Below are positions 45,281-56,780 of a DNA stretch of 64,000 nucleotides, piece after piece. Both the position numbers and the translations under genes were made by a program. The stretch spans positions 30,480,752 through 30,544,751 of the forward strand of contig NC_053133.1 of assembly GCF_010015445.1 (NCBI RefSeq), written 5' to 3'. The notes beneath the pieces are model-generated. The model made no database searches. It had not been told where the DNA came from and was given only the letters and a program-made list of their open reading frames with translations. Position 1 is the first letter of the stretch. Every line of letters starts with the position of its first letter. The DNA comes from Perca fluviatilis (taxonomy: Eukaryota > Chordata > Actinopteri > Perciformes > Percidae).

Positions 45281-45390
45281 ATGTACTAATCACTCGTGAA
45301 GTAATGGCAACCAAATAAACAACACCATGAGTACAGCAGTTCCTTCTCAGGCAGCGACGAAAACCATGACATAAAAACCAAACTCACGCT

Positions 45391-45975
45391 TGTAGAAATA
45401 TATTTGGTTTAGAATAAGAATTTCCTGTAGCCTGGGATGGCCTCGCTGTCTCCTCCTGTCTGGCATGTGTAAGATAAGACAGGTTCAGATTTAGTGGAGC
45501 AAAAGTGCTCCTGATTTGTTTGATAAACAATTGGAACAGAAAGCACCTAATGAAATCTCTTAAAGGAACAGACAATCTCTAGCGCGCAACTTCTCTATCT
45601 TCTCGGAGACAGAAAGTCTGAGTGATATCCAACCAATTGGCGGCCCACACGCAATGGCGAGAGGAGGAACCTGAAGATGAATAAAAGAATAGGGAAAAGG
45701 AAGGTCCGGGGTCAGACCCGGAAAGACTTTGTTGGTGGTTAGGGAGAGAAAGTCTTGAAGGAGCGGCTGATCCATATGCATATGAAATATCTGTTTGCAA
45801 TATCATTTTACTAAAGATTGTTATAGTTTAACTGAACGAATCCTGAGTATTCATTTCTTGGTCTGCCTTTCAATGAACACAATAGGTAAAGGGGAAACTT
45901 TGAGAAGTGACCGGTGGTTCTTAAAAGACTCTGGCCTTTTGAGCCAGAGTAGAATCGGTCGCTTTTTTTCCTACA
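45391..45975 (+). mobile_element. Solo LTR (family 2) with 4-bp target duplication
   Basis: 585 bp, tgtagaaatat ... ttttttcctaca. Flanked by cgct on both sides (45387-45390, 45976-45979). Copy A has the uninterrupted site (actcacgctacagtag near 34480). It includes an ataaaagaatag TATA-like stretch and a gagaagtgaccggtgg block. More diverged from the 48-kb provirus LTRs than those are from each other. Confidence 0.88.
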
Positions 45976-46207
45976 CGCTACAGTAGATTGGAAAATGGAA
46001 AATGGCTGTGGTTATATTACTTCAACTAAAAACTGTTGCCTCAGACTAGAAGAAACAAATGTGGTGTGCTTGAACTGTCCTTCCAAAGCCAAAGCTGGTT
46101 ATCAATTCCAGTGACTTTTTAATTTAAGTAGTTGGGCCTTCACATGATATCTTTTTGTACATAGTAAACTTTTTATAACCTATTAAACAATCTCTGACAC
46201 ACTTCAG

Positions 46208-46319
46208 GAACGGGAGGCACAAGGGCTACCCACTGAAGAAACAAAATTCTGACATGGAGCTGGAAGAGTCTGAGGATGCTGAACAAATACCTCCTGAGAC
46301 ACAGTCCTCTGATTTAGAG
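46208..46319 (+). pseudogene. Exon-like segment 2, frameshifted (copy B)
   Basis: 112 nt versus 111 in copy A: an extra base in 'gaagaaacaaaattctga' brings a TGA in frame. Splice sites are kept. Suggests copy B of this gene no longer codes through here. Confidence 0.5.
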
Positions 46320-46374
46320 GTCGGTGTCTTTAGTTGTGTTTTATGAGATGTTTTATAACACTGCCTTCTGTTAT

Positions 46375-46990
46375 GGGGTGCCATTAGTGAAGCGGCTCAC
46401 GCTGAAAATAACAGCAACATTTTGTCACATTTAGCTTCAAACAATGTTTAAAAAACTGGTAGGAATTTTTGAGGGTCACTTTCTTGCACATTTACAACAA
46501 TATTTCTCAACTTACAGATATTTTAAATAGTTAAATCCAAATATTAAATGTTACACCTAAATGTTAAATGTTATATCTAAATCTAAATGTTAAATCTAAA
46601 TGTTGAATCTAAATGTTAAATCAAAATGTTTCGAGATGCATTTTGAATTTGCAAATTGGTTAAATATTTAGTTTCACCCGAAACATTTAGATTTAAAATT
46701 TAACATTTAGATTCAACATTTGGATTTAGAATTAGATTTCACATTTAGATTTAACATTTAGATTTAGATTTAATATTTAGATGTAACATTTAGATTTAAC
46801 ATTTAACATTTAGGTGTAACATTTAATATTTGGATTTAGTTATTTAAAATATCTCTAAGTTGACAAATATTGTTGTAAATGTGCAAAAAAGTGACCCTCA
46901 AAAATTCATACGTTTTTTTAAACATTGAAGCTAAATGTGACAAAATGTTGCTGTTATTTTCAGCGTGAGCTGCTTTACAAACGGCACCCC
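46375..46990. mobile_element. Palindromic foldback MITE (copy B)
   Basis: Same ends and two-sided taaatgtt/aacattta interior as 34874-35479, with small indels. Confidence 0.75.
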
Positions 46991-47044
46991 ATATTCTGTT
47001 AATACATTTACTGATGTTCACAATTTCGCAATATCCTTCCAAAG

Positions 47045-47173
47045 ACCTCACATCAACTAGATGTAGAGGAAGAGTGCCTACCAAAATCTGTCATCACAGA
47101 CATGATAAACGTCATCGTCACAGATGAAGAAGGCAATGAACAACTACATACACAGTCACCTGATTTGCGAGAT
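47045..47173 (+). CDS. Unrecognised gene, exon-like segment 3 (copy B)
   Basis: 129 nt, open in phase 0, with the change His to Asn after DMI. Same TQSPDLRD end and gtaaac donor as copy A. Confidence 0.45.
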
Positions 47174-47585
47174 GTAAACACTGCTTTCTTTTTTTGATTA
47201 ACCATGTAGCTGCAAAATCTGATTCAACCTTTTCTTTAAAGATATGCAAATGTTGTCAGTGCCAAAGTTGTCAAAGTTACATATTGTTGTTTTGCTACTC
47301 ATAAAGTGCCTGTTGCCTGTTTTATAGTCTTGTTTGACGGCCTAATATTATGTATTAATTTGTATGAAATGTTATCTTAACAAAGTCCAGGAAGAGCCCA
47401 TATTTCATTGACAGCACTGAAATCACCGCTCCTCTGTCTTCTGTGATACTTAAACCTGCCTCCTAAACCTTACATCACACAGTCCAGCGTTATGAATTAT
47501 CTGTCCTCCCCCCCCCCACTTCTCCTCCACTTAAAGGACTTTGATTTAACTACTAGTTCTATACAGATGTTCCCTTTATTCACAG

Positions 47586-47612
47586 GGGGTGCCAGTGGAC
47601 ATCACTCTTTAG
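47586..47612 (+). CDS. Unrecognised gene, possible last exon (copy B)
   Basis: After ttattcacag: GVPVDITL and TAG, matching copy A. Confidence 0.33.
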   Translation, partial: GVPVDITL

Positions 47613-47973
47613 TTAGCTCTGCTTTAAGCATTTCAGGACCAAGGCCAGCTACCAGGGGTTAGTAAGTCCATAGCAGTTGTGGGTGAACTAGTGACTCAGT
47701 TTTTTTGTCCAGTCTTGTTAATGTAAAACAATCATTGTGTAAAATCATTTATTTTTTTACTCAGATGTGTGCTAAAACTATTCTGTGTCATTATCACCCA
47801 GAGAGAAGACATACTCATGTCTGATTGGCTGGTAGGGTGGCTATTAATTCTGATTAACAGGAAACCTATGAAGTAGATCGGGTATTTAATCACCATTACA
47901 TATTATGGTCTGTAAATGTTAACTACAACAACCATGGTAAACAAAGGTTTAGCCAAAGATCCTTGATTGCTAC

Positions 47974-48559
47974 TTTAGAAATATATTGGGTTTAGAATAA
48001 GAATGTGCTGTAGCCTGGGATGGCCTCGCTGTCTCCTCCTGTCTGGCATGTGTAAGATAAGACGGGTTCAGATTTAGTGGAGCAAAAGTGCTCCTGTTTT
48101 GTTTAATAAACAATTGGAACAGAATGCACCTAATGAAATCTCTTAAAGGAACAGACAATCTCTAGCGCGCAACTTCTCTATCTTCTCGGAGACAGAAAGT
48201 CTGAGTGATATCCAACCAATTGGCGGCCCACACGCAATGGCGAGAGGAGGAACCTGAAGATGAATAAAAGAATAGGGAAAAGGAAGGTCCGGTGTCAGAC
48301 CCGGAAAGACTTTGTTGGTGGTTAGGGAGAGAAAGTCTCGAAGGAGCGGCTGATCCATATGCATATGAAAGATCTGTTTGCAATATTATTTTACTAAAGA
48401 TTGTTATAGTTTAACTGAACGAATCCTGAGTATTCATTTCTTGGTCTGCCTTTCAACGAACACAATAAGTAAAGGGGAAACTTTGAGAAGTGACCGGTGG
48501 TTCTTAAAAGACTCTGGCATTTTGAGCCAGAGTAGAATCGGTCGCTTTTTTTTCCTACA
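47974..48559 (+). repeat. 5' LTR of the family-2 provirus
   Basis: 586 bp; begins tttagaaatatat (first TG decayed to TT) and ends tttttcctaca. Nearly the same as the 3' remnant over the shared 279 bases (for example gtctcgaagg versus gtcttgaagg). Confidence 0.85.
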
Positions 48560-48577
48560 TGGTGACCCCCGACGTGA
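48560..48577 (+). promoter_or_regulatory. Primer-binding site, tRNA-Trp type
   Basis: 'tggtgacccccgacgtg' directly follows the LTR. It matches the complement of the tRNA-Trp 3' end (TGGTGACCCCGACGTG) with one extra C. Trp priming is known from avian alpharetroviruses. Use here is inferred. Confidence 0.7.
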
Positions 48578-48837
48578 GGTAAAGACCAGGAAACCAACAG
48601 AAGCCAACCAGAACTTTTTGGCTGGACTTCACACACTCAGACTCTTCTCTCCGGATCCAAATGGTGCACCAAAATTAAAGGTAAGAGAATTCCTTTATTG
48701 TCTTTAAGAAAGACCAAAATTCTCACATTCGGACCTCAAAACTAAATTTCTTTTGGATCTGTGAGGGTAAGACATCTTGGGTTTTAATTAAAAATTGGGC
48801 TAACCAGTACTGTAAGTGATATTGCACGCAGAGACAG

Positions 48838-48975
48838 ACGCCTCGAGTCAAGGAGTGTCGCCTGGGAAAAACTGAGAACGCCTCGAGTGAGGAGTGTCGT
48901 CCAGTTTAACTGAGAACGCCTCGAGTGAGGAGTGTCGTCCAGTAAAAAGACACCTCGAGTGAGGAGTGTTGTCTA
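48838..48975 (+). repeat. Leader direct repeats with CTCGAG palindromes
   Basis: Four copies, spaced roughly 35-40 bases, of a unit 'acgcctcgagtgaggagtgt' followed by cgtc. Each contains the palindrome ctcgag and a potential small stem. They lie about 280 bases after the primer site, where retroviral packaging signals often are; that role is inference. Confidence 0.7.
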
Positions 48976-49701
48976 ATAATAAATGTCCTGTGATTACAAA
49001 GTAAAGACATCTCGCGTAGAAAGAGCTGTCTAAAGCTGACTGGAAAACTGGGTTTCGAGATATGGTCTAAGAGTGACACCTGGTGGAGAATTGGTGTCAC
49101 TATATAAAATAAAAATAAAAAATCAGAAGTGCATAAAGTAAATTGGGGACACGCAGTAAAGAGTAAAAAACAAAAATGCAAAAGTGATCTCACAGGGCGA
49201 TTTGCCCATAGCGATCCAGTCTCGAAAACCCAGGTGAAAAGCAGTGTACTAATGTGTTTGGCGTGATGATGTGAGCAGTCAGTGTATTCATTTGTGTGGC
49301 AAATGTTTATCTAGTTTGGGTTAGTAGACTGTTAGCGTGTTGGTTTAAAAATGGCTAGAGAGAGTACTTTGAATAAATTATATAGAAATAATATAATATA
49401 ATAATCAACATACTTGGTGGGACAAAAACGCTAAGTATTGGATCTAGGAAAGATAATAATATAAAATCCTCGGTATATTAAAGGGGGTAAATAATTATTG
49501 AAGAAAAATAGGCAGGAAAGCTGACAGTGAAATCCAAACGCAGGGAGAGTGTGAAGTGGGTCGCACAGCTGCGGACTGGATCAAATTACGCTTTGGGCGA
49601 AAAAAGGGGAGTGAACTGTCTGTGACTGAGCGGCTGCAACACACACACTCGGTTTTCTTTTCACTAAGGAGAAGTAGGGAAAACTTTATTGACAGAACCC
49701 T

Positions 49702-49702
<1 letters not shown>

Positions 49703-49748
<46 letters not shown>
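49703..49748. repeat. CA microsatellite inside the provirus
   Basis: Pure CA run in the proviral interior, between a coding-like patch (KLRFGRKKGSELSV frame, unassigned) and plain sequence. Confidence 0.9.
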
Positions 49749-49749
<1 letters not shown>

Positions 49750-50128
49750 CTGTTAAGATAGAGCACTAGAGGTGCAGACAGGACGACAGCCAGCGAGCAA
49801 CTAGCTCAAATTTCACGCATACACACACACCCTCTCACCGAGAGAGGAGGAGTCCAAGAAGTTTTGAGCATACACATAGCGGTTTCACATAACACACACA
49901 CACTCGTTTCATGCAATGAAGAAATGCTTTGCACTGATACACTGTTTGTTTGTTTTGCTATTAGGGACAATTGATAATGTGATATGTTTCCCGTATCAGG
50001 TAAATAGATGTCAAATTAGAAGTACTTAGGTTTGCTCTATAGGCATAAAAAACTTGAATTTGTAATGATTTTTAGAACTATCAGACAGTGAGTAGTATAA
50101 CTTTGGGTTGCAAACTAAAGATAAAAAT

Positions 50129-50872
50129 AAAATAAACAACATATTTTTGTTTAATACTTATTTTATTGGTTATATTGAAACCAATACAGGTTGATATGAG
50201 ATTTCAGTTTGTAAACAATTAATTTAATATCATACTCTAGTGAGTTATTGGGTTAATATATCACAAATTGCTTAAAACTAAAGTATTAAGTTGAGGTTGA
50301 AAACATTCTATTTTGGTAATTTCCTTTTCTTTTAAAGAAATTATTCATTGAACTTTTGTTGCTTTTATACAAGTTACAACTACTAAACAGATTATTTATA
50401 TGTCGTTATGCGTTTTGAGTCATGAGCTTGTCATGCCTCAAATAGAAGGGATATAGTAGCAATAATAAATAAGGTGTTTAATAAATAAGGTGTTCACATC
50501 ATTTTTTAATTTAAAAAACTACTTTAAAGAAAATTTATTTTTGCTACTATATCCCTTCTATTTGAGGCATGACAAGCTCATGACTCAAAAACGCAGCACA
50601 TATAAATAATCTGTTTAGTAGTTGTAACTTGTATAAAAGCAACAAAAAGTTCAATGAATAATTTCTTTAAAAGAAAAGGAAATTACCAAAATAGAATGTT
50701 TTCAACCTCAACTTAATACTTTAGTTTTAAGCAATTTGTGATATAGTAACCCAATAACTCACTAGAGTATGATATTAAATTAATTGTTTACAAACTGAAA
50801 TCTCATATCAACCTGTATTGGTTTCAATATAACCAATAAAATAAGTATTAAACAAAAATATGTTGTTTATTT
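50129..50872. repeat. Large inverted repeat inside the provirus
   Basis: The left arm (about 50129-50472) and right arm (about 50529-50872) are near-perfect inverse copies separated by about 55 bases. Example: aaataaacaacatatttttg at the left edge and its inverse at the right edge, and gcatgacaagctcatgactc around the loop side. The right arm runs straight into the truncated LTR at aggaaggtcc. Confidence 0.88.
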
Positions 50873-51151
50873 AGGAAGGTCCGGTGTCAGACCCGGAAAG
50901 ACTTTGTTGGTGGTTAGGGAGAGAAAGTCTTGAAGGAGCGGCTGATCCATATGCATATGAAAGATCTGTTTGCAATATTATTTTACTAAAGATTGTTATA
51001 GTTTAACTGAACGAATCCTGAGTATTCATTTCTTGGTCTGCCTTTCAACGAACACAATAAGTAAAGGGGAAACTTTGAGAAGTGACCGGTGGTTCTTAAA
51101 AGACTCTGGCATTTTGAGCCAGAGTAGAATCGGTCGCTTTTTTTTCCTACA
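50873..51151 (+). repeat. 3' LTR remnant (R-U5 side only)
   Basis: Starts at the base equal to 48281 in the 5' LTR and runs to the LTR end, 279 bases in both. Confidence 0.85.
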
Positions 51152-51322
51152 CTACTCTGTGGTTGAGCCTTGTGTATGTACAGTACCCTCCAGAATTATT
51201 GATAACTCTTCTTATTAGCATGCAAAGAAAACAAGCAGTTCAATTTAACAATGAAGACAACTAGTTCAACGTGTTGTACCAGACTACTTTCTTTGATCCT
51301 GACAGTGCTAACAGTGGGCAGT

Positions 51323-51930
51323 TAAAGGAGAACTCTGGGCAGTTTTTACGTTAATCTTGATCGCTATACCTAGTGAGTACTGTCGATAGCAAAAAAAACG
51401 AGCCGAATCGGTGGTAGCAACACGGAGCTAATGCTGAGAGCTCCCACTCAGCAAAAATGGCAGTTATGGGGGCATAAGATAAAGAGTGCCTTTGTGCCTC
51501 TTAACAGACACAAAATACAATTAAAATGTCTGTGCAACATGAACAGGGCCCTTACATGACAACAAGATGCATTTTCAACTCAGACATTGTTTAAATTCAC
51601 CTACCCTGTTAGCTGCTAGCAGCCAGGCTTCGGTAATAATCATCAAGCAGCAGTTCCGTGTGTATTTGTAGCATACATATCCATTTTGTGTGCGATCCAT
51701 CTGGCGTTGGTGAATAGGAGTCTCAGCGGTGGCGAACTGTGTGGTAGTTCCCTTAGCCGAGCTAGCAGGCCCGAACCGGCATCCTTCTACTTCCTAACAC
51801 CTCCGCTCTTCACTCTTCACACACTACTGCTGTTTACTTTTTCCTGCTACAACTGAATTCCCACGGGACTTCAGCATGAGACTACAGCTAGCTTTCTGTA
51901 ACGGTGTTACTTTAGTTTTGAAAACTGTGT
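51323..51930. mobile_element. TTAA-flanked DNA-transposon-like repeat (copy B)
   Basis: Continuation of copy B after the provirus; equivalent to 38240-38870 with a small deletion near cacggagctaatg. Confidence 0.35.
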
Positions 51931-51954
51931 TCAAGCAATGCGAAATGAACAAGA

Positions 51955-52490
51955 GTTTGGTCCACATGAACTGCTGCTGTGTAGACTGTAGTTAGAGTCT
52001 GGTCCAGATGAACTGTTGCTGTGTCGTCTGTAGTTAGAGTCTGGTCCACCTGAACTGCTGCTGTGTAGACTGTAGTTAGAGTCTGGTCCACATTAACTGC
52101 TGCTGTGTAGACTGTAGTTAGAGTCTGGTCCACATGAACTGCTGCTGTGTTGACTGTAGTTAGAGTCTGGTCTACATGAACTGCTGCTGTGTAGACTGTA
52201 GTTAGAGTCTGGTCCACATGAACTGCTGCTGTGTAGACTGTAGTTAGAGTCTGGTCCACATTAACTGCTGCTGTGTAGACTGTAGTTAGAGTCTGGTCCA
52301 CATGAACTGCTGCTGTGTAGACTGTAGTTAGAGTCTGGTCCACATTAACTGATGCTGTGTAGACTGTAGTTAGAGTCTGGTCCACCTGAACTGCTGCTGT
52401 GTAGACTGTAGTTAGAGTCTGGTCCACATGAACTGCTGCTGTGTTGACTGTAGTTAGAGTCTGGTCCACATGAAGTGCTGCTGTCCAGAC
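51955..52490. repeat. 42-bp minisatellite, about 13 units
   Basis: Unit gtccacatgaactgctgctg followed by tgtagactgtagttagagtctg. Because 42 is a multiple of 3, one minus-strand frame stays open as a repeated 14-residue unit (VDQTLTTVYTAAVH). I treat that frame as a by-product because no start context or splice site supports it. Confidence 0.9.
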
Positions 52491-52614
52491 TGTAGTGTCA
52501 GTTTAGCACATGTGGCTCCAGCTGTGCCCACGTCATCTAGCAATCGAAAACAACTGTAAAACATCCAGATTTCTCTTTGGAACGCGTCATGTTTTAGTTT
52601 TTCCTGTTAACTCT

Positions 52615-53325
<711 letters not shown>

Positions 53326-53510
53326 TGGGGACATGTCATTGACATAATTCATTCCCTAGCCCCTTACCCTAACCTTAACCATCATAACTAAATGCCTAAC
53401 CTTAACCCTCACCCTAACCATAACCTAATTCTAACCCTAATCCTAAAACCAAGTCTTAACCATCAAACAGCCCTTTAAACTTGTGGGGACCAGCATTTTG
53501 GTCTGTCAGT
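53326..53510 (+). repeat. Telomere-like degenerate CCCTAA repeat element, copy 1
   Basis: tttgtggggacatgtcattg at one end, ttgtggggaccagcattttg at the other, and degenerate ccctaaccttaacc units between. Interstitial repeat, not a chromosome end, because unrelated sequence continues on both sides. Confidence 0.7.
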
Positions 53511-53849
53511 AAGAACCAACTGAGAGTAAAAACACTAGCATCAAACACCAATACAGAAAATACTAACTTTTCATCTTTACAATTTGAACAATTGAAGTGA
53601 CTTCACACTACTCAATAGTTTCTTTAAAGAATGGATATATATTTTATAATATATCAATTTGTACTTAAGGTAAACAAGAAGGAATGAAAGTCAGTAGTTC
53701 TGCTTCAATATAGTATTTTGTCTCTACTAATTTATGGCATTACTGGAAAACAAATTAAAGGTCCATATCAGTGTAATGGCAGAAAATGTTATCTTAGACA
53801 TTATTGGTAAATGATTGGTTTGATATTATACAAGATTGTAGGTCCATAT

Positions 53850-53909
53850 CAGTACCAGAGAATAGTGACTAATGCTGCCTCCCTCCAGCATCATGTTCTC
53901 TTCATCACA
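53850..53909 (-). CDS. Unrecognised gene, segment-1-like exon, inverted copy 2
   Basis: 60 nt, phase 0, acceptor cccccacag, same 20-codon peptide as 40784-40843. The donor position reads atatgg, not gtatgg, so splicing is probably lost. Confidence 0.38.
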
Positions 53910-53960
53910 CTGTGGGGGGTGTGGTAACTCTCAGACACGAGACAAGTGTCCATCTGAACA

Positions 53961-54255
<295 letters not shown>

Positions 54256-54520
54256 CGTCAGTCAGAACCCACTGAGAGTAAAAACACTAGCATCAAACAC
54301 CAATACAGAAAATATTAAGTTTTCATCTTTACAGTTTGAACAATTGAAGTAACTTCACACTACTCAATAGTTTCTTTAAAGAAAGTATATAGATTTTATA
54401 ATATATCAATTTGTACTTACGGTAAACAAGACGGAATGAAAGTCAGCTGTTCTGCTTCAATATAGTATTTTGTCTTTAGTAATTTAGGGAATTACTGGAA
54501 AACAAACTAAAGGTCCATAC

Positions 54521-54580
54521 CAGTACCAGAGAATAGTGACTAATGCTGCCTCTCTCCAGCATCATGTTCTCTTCATCACA
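54521..54580 (-). CDS. Unrecognised gene, segment-1-like exon, inverted copy 3
   Basis: 60 nt, phase 0, acceptor cccccacag and an intact gtatgg donor. The peptide [15 protein letters not shown] and on to SLVL is closest to the plus-strand segment 1 (keeps ERG). Confidence 0.42.
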
Positions 54581-54620
54581 CTGTGGGGGGTGTGGTAACT
54601 CTCAGACACGAGACAAGTGT

Positions 54621-54748
54621 CCATCACACACAAACATACACGCACACAATCACACGCAGACTCACACAGGCTCACACACACAGATTCTCACACACACACA
54701 CACACACACACAGACTCACACACACACACACACACACACAGACAGACT

Positions 54749-54781
<33 letters not shown>

Positions 54782-54788
54782 TAAGACT

Positions 54789-54827
<39 letters not shown>
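54621..54827. repeat. CA array
   Basis: CA runs with gcagactcacacaggctc and gacagactcac breaks. Confidence 0.95.
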
Positions 54828-54828
<1 letters not shown>

Positions 54829-54835
54829 AGTCTGT

Positions 54836-54985
54836 TTCACAATCTTTGTGGGGACCTGTCATTGATATAATGCATTCCCTAGCCCCTTACCCTAACCTTA
54901 ACCATAACAACTAAATGCCTAACCTTAACCCTTACCCTCACCCTAACCATAACCTAATTCTATCCCTAATCCTAACCTTAACCCT
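54836..54985 (+). repeat. Telomere-like degenerate CCCTAA repeat, copy 2
   Basis: Same element as 53326-53510, cut off on its right by the Penelope-like element after 'aaccttaaccctgcagc'. Confidence 0.65.
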
Positions 54986-55063
54986 GCAGCAACACCTGGC
55001 TCCCCAGGGCACCTGGAACCACACACACATCCACGCACTTTCAAAAAAATACAGGAATGGTCG

Positions 55064-56233
55064 TTGGAGGTGCGGAAGCTGACCCTCTTTCTTGGGGACT
55101 CCAACCTCTCACGTATTCCATCTTTCACAGATCTAGACATACAGGTTGACAAAGGGGGCCAAATAGTCATACAGGACAAAAACAATTACATTTTAGAAGC
55201 CAACAGACAATTAAATAACAACACATATTACAGACCACTCACTCACCCATTACAATTAGAAACACAAACACTTATCAGGGACATTACAGACAACCTTTAT
55301 CAAAACAAATACATTAACTTAAAACAGAAAAAATACCTGGACGGTCCGGATGAGCCCAGGCCTCGCCTCTTCTATCTCCTCCCAAAGATCCACAAGCCTC
55401 CTGTGACTTGGACGGAGTTACCCGGTCATACACTCCTTTTTTCAATAGATATAGACTCATTATATACAAATATAGAAACACCACTTGGCCTCTCTGCAAT
55501 AAAACACATTTTTGATAAACACCCAGACCCATCCAGACCTGACAGCCAAATTTTACAGTTACTCCATATCACACTTACCAGAAATGACTTCACCTTTAAC
55601 AATAAACACTATCTCCAGCTTTGTGGGTGTGCAATGGGCCGGAAGTATTCCCCGTCACACGCGGACATCTACCTGGCCCATTGAGAGGAAACAGCTTTTC
55701 ATAAACTCACCATCAAACCTCTACTTTATTTCCGGTACTTGGACGACATCTTCGGCCTCTGGGACAACACCGAACAGACTTTTTTGACCTTTCTGGACAT
55801 CCCCAACTCACATCACCCTAAAATAAAACTCAAACATAACTTACAACCTGTTACAGTGGAGTTCCTGGACACATGGGTCTTCTTCCGCACCTCCGGCGAC
55901 CAGATGAAAACACTAGCAACCAAAGTGTATTTCAAGGACACCGACCGCCATGCACTTCTCCATAAGACCAGCTATCACCCCAAACACACGTACAGAGGCC
56001 TCAATAAGTCCCAGCTGATACGCTTCCACAGAATTTGCACCTTCCCGGAGCATGTGGAGGAGGCCACTAGTACACTTTTTAGTGTGATGAGGTTGAGAGG
56101 TTACTCGAGGCGCTTCCTTAGAGGTATAAAGGTGGAGGTCATCGGCAAGTTTAAAAACAAAGAAAAAAACTATCATCCGGCCGTCCAATTCCGCCCTCGT
56201 TCCCCTGGTTATTACCTATTCAGAAAATCTTAG
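55064..56233 (+). pseudogene. Penelope-type reverse transcriptase
   Basis: Motifs in order: LNNNTYYRPL, RLFYLLPKIHKPP, LLFSIDIDSLYTNI (motif A, catalytic Asp), CGCAMGRKYSPSHADIY (motif B), a TGA at 55682, then FRYLDDIFGLWD (motif C with the DD pair), FLDTWVFF and FHRICT. Both parts are in one frame. Between KIHKPPVTW and LLFSID the usual stretch of several tens of residues is missing, an in-frame deletion. Stop at 56231. Confidence 0.82.
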
Positions 56234-56288
56234 GACTTTTAAACCTACCATAAAGAGGAATTTCCAGGGGGCGGGGACGGATTGCGAC

Positions 56289-56780
56289 GTGCTAAGGGAC
56301 TGCCGTATGATCTCCGCCTACGGGAGGAATACAAATCTAAAGGATATTTTAATTCACACAAACTCAAATAAGAATACTGACCCTAGGGAAGCGCTTCGAG
56401 GCTCGGATGTTGGTTTCATCAGTCTCCCCCACATTTTTAACCTCTACAGCAGAGTTGGTTTTAACCCGGGGCAGGTCCTGCAGCACACAACCATTAATGT
56501 GGTTTATGCAATTAGGTGCAGGGCCTGCCACAAATTGTATGTGGGCGAGACAAGAAATGCACTATATTTAAGAATCAAGCAACACCGGTATATTTTAAAT
56601 AAGGGCGATGGCACAACTGTTTTATATGCACATTTTAAACTCCATGGCTCCCTAAATGTTCAGAGCATGGGCCTGGAGAGCAACAGAGCCTGGACCACGG
56701 CTCAGTGTCGGGCAGCGGAGAGGAAGTGGATCCATCTTTTAAAAACCATAGACCCTACGGGTTTAAATGAAAAATTCTAA
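56289..56780 (+). pseudogene. Penelope GIY-YIG endonuclease domain
   Basis: In a different frame from the RT because of a frameshift in 56233-56289. Has NVVYAIRCRACHKLYVGETRNALYLRIKQHR (split here as NVVYAIRCRAC, then KLYVGETRNALYLRIKQHR), the GIY/YVG pair and catalytic Arg region of GIY-YIG nucleases. Then HFKLHGS and RAAERKWIHLLKT, ending GLNEKF. This domain makes the nick for element insertion in active relatives. Confidence 0.85.

Larger units (their letters stand above)
47974..51151 (+). mobile_element. Rearranged LTR provirus (family 2), gene-less
   Basis: 5' LTR 47974-48559, primer site 48560, leader and non-coding interior to ~50128, a large palindrome 50129-50872, then a 279-bp 3' LTR remnant 50873-51151. 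Flanked by ctac on both sides (47970-47973, 51152-51155). Copy A carries the empty site (ccttgattactactctg at 38060). No gag, pol or env frame is recognisable, so it can only have been mobilised in trans. Confidence 0.85.

Noticed and set aside
50129..50872. Palindrome as a separate MITE inserted in the provirus
   Set aside because: The left arm blends into proviral interior (its sequence recurs in old ERV sequence near 7.4-7.6 kb), the right arm runs into the LTR, and there is no target duplication around it.
51912..52469. 185-codon minus-strand frame as a repeat protein
   Set aside because: It is a 42-bp minisatellite whose length is a multiple of three. No start context, splice signal or conserved flank, and copy A has only about one unit.
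51955..52490. CRISPR-like array of regular repeats
   Set aside because: Units are contiguous with no variable spacers, no cas genes are present, and the genome is clearly eukaryotic.
53326..53510. Chromosome end (ccctaa repeats)
   Set aside because: The repeats are degenerate, short and flanked on both sides by duplicated internal sequence.
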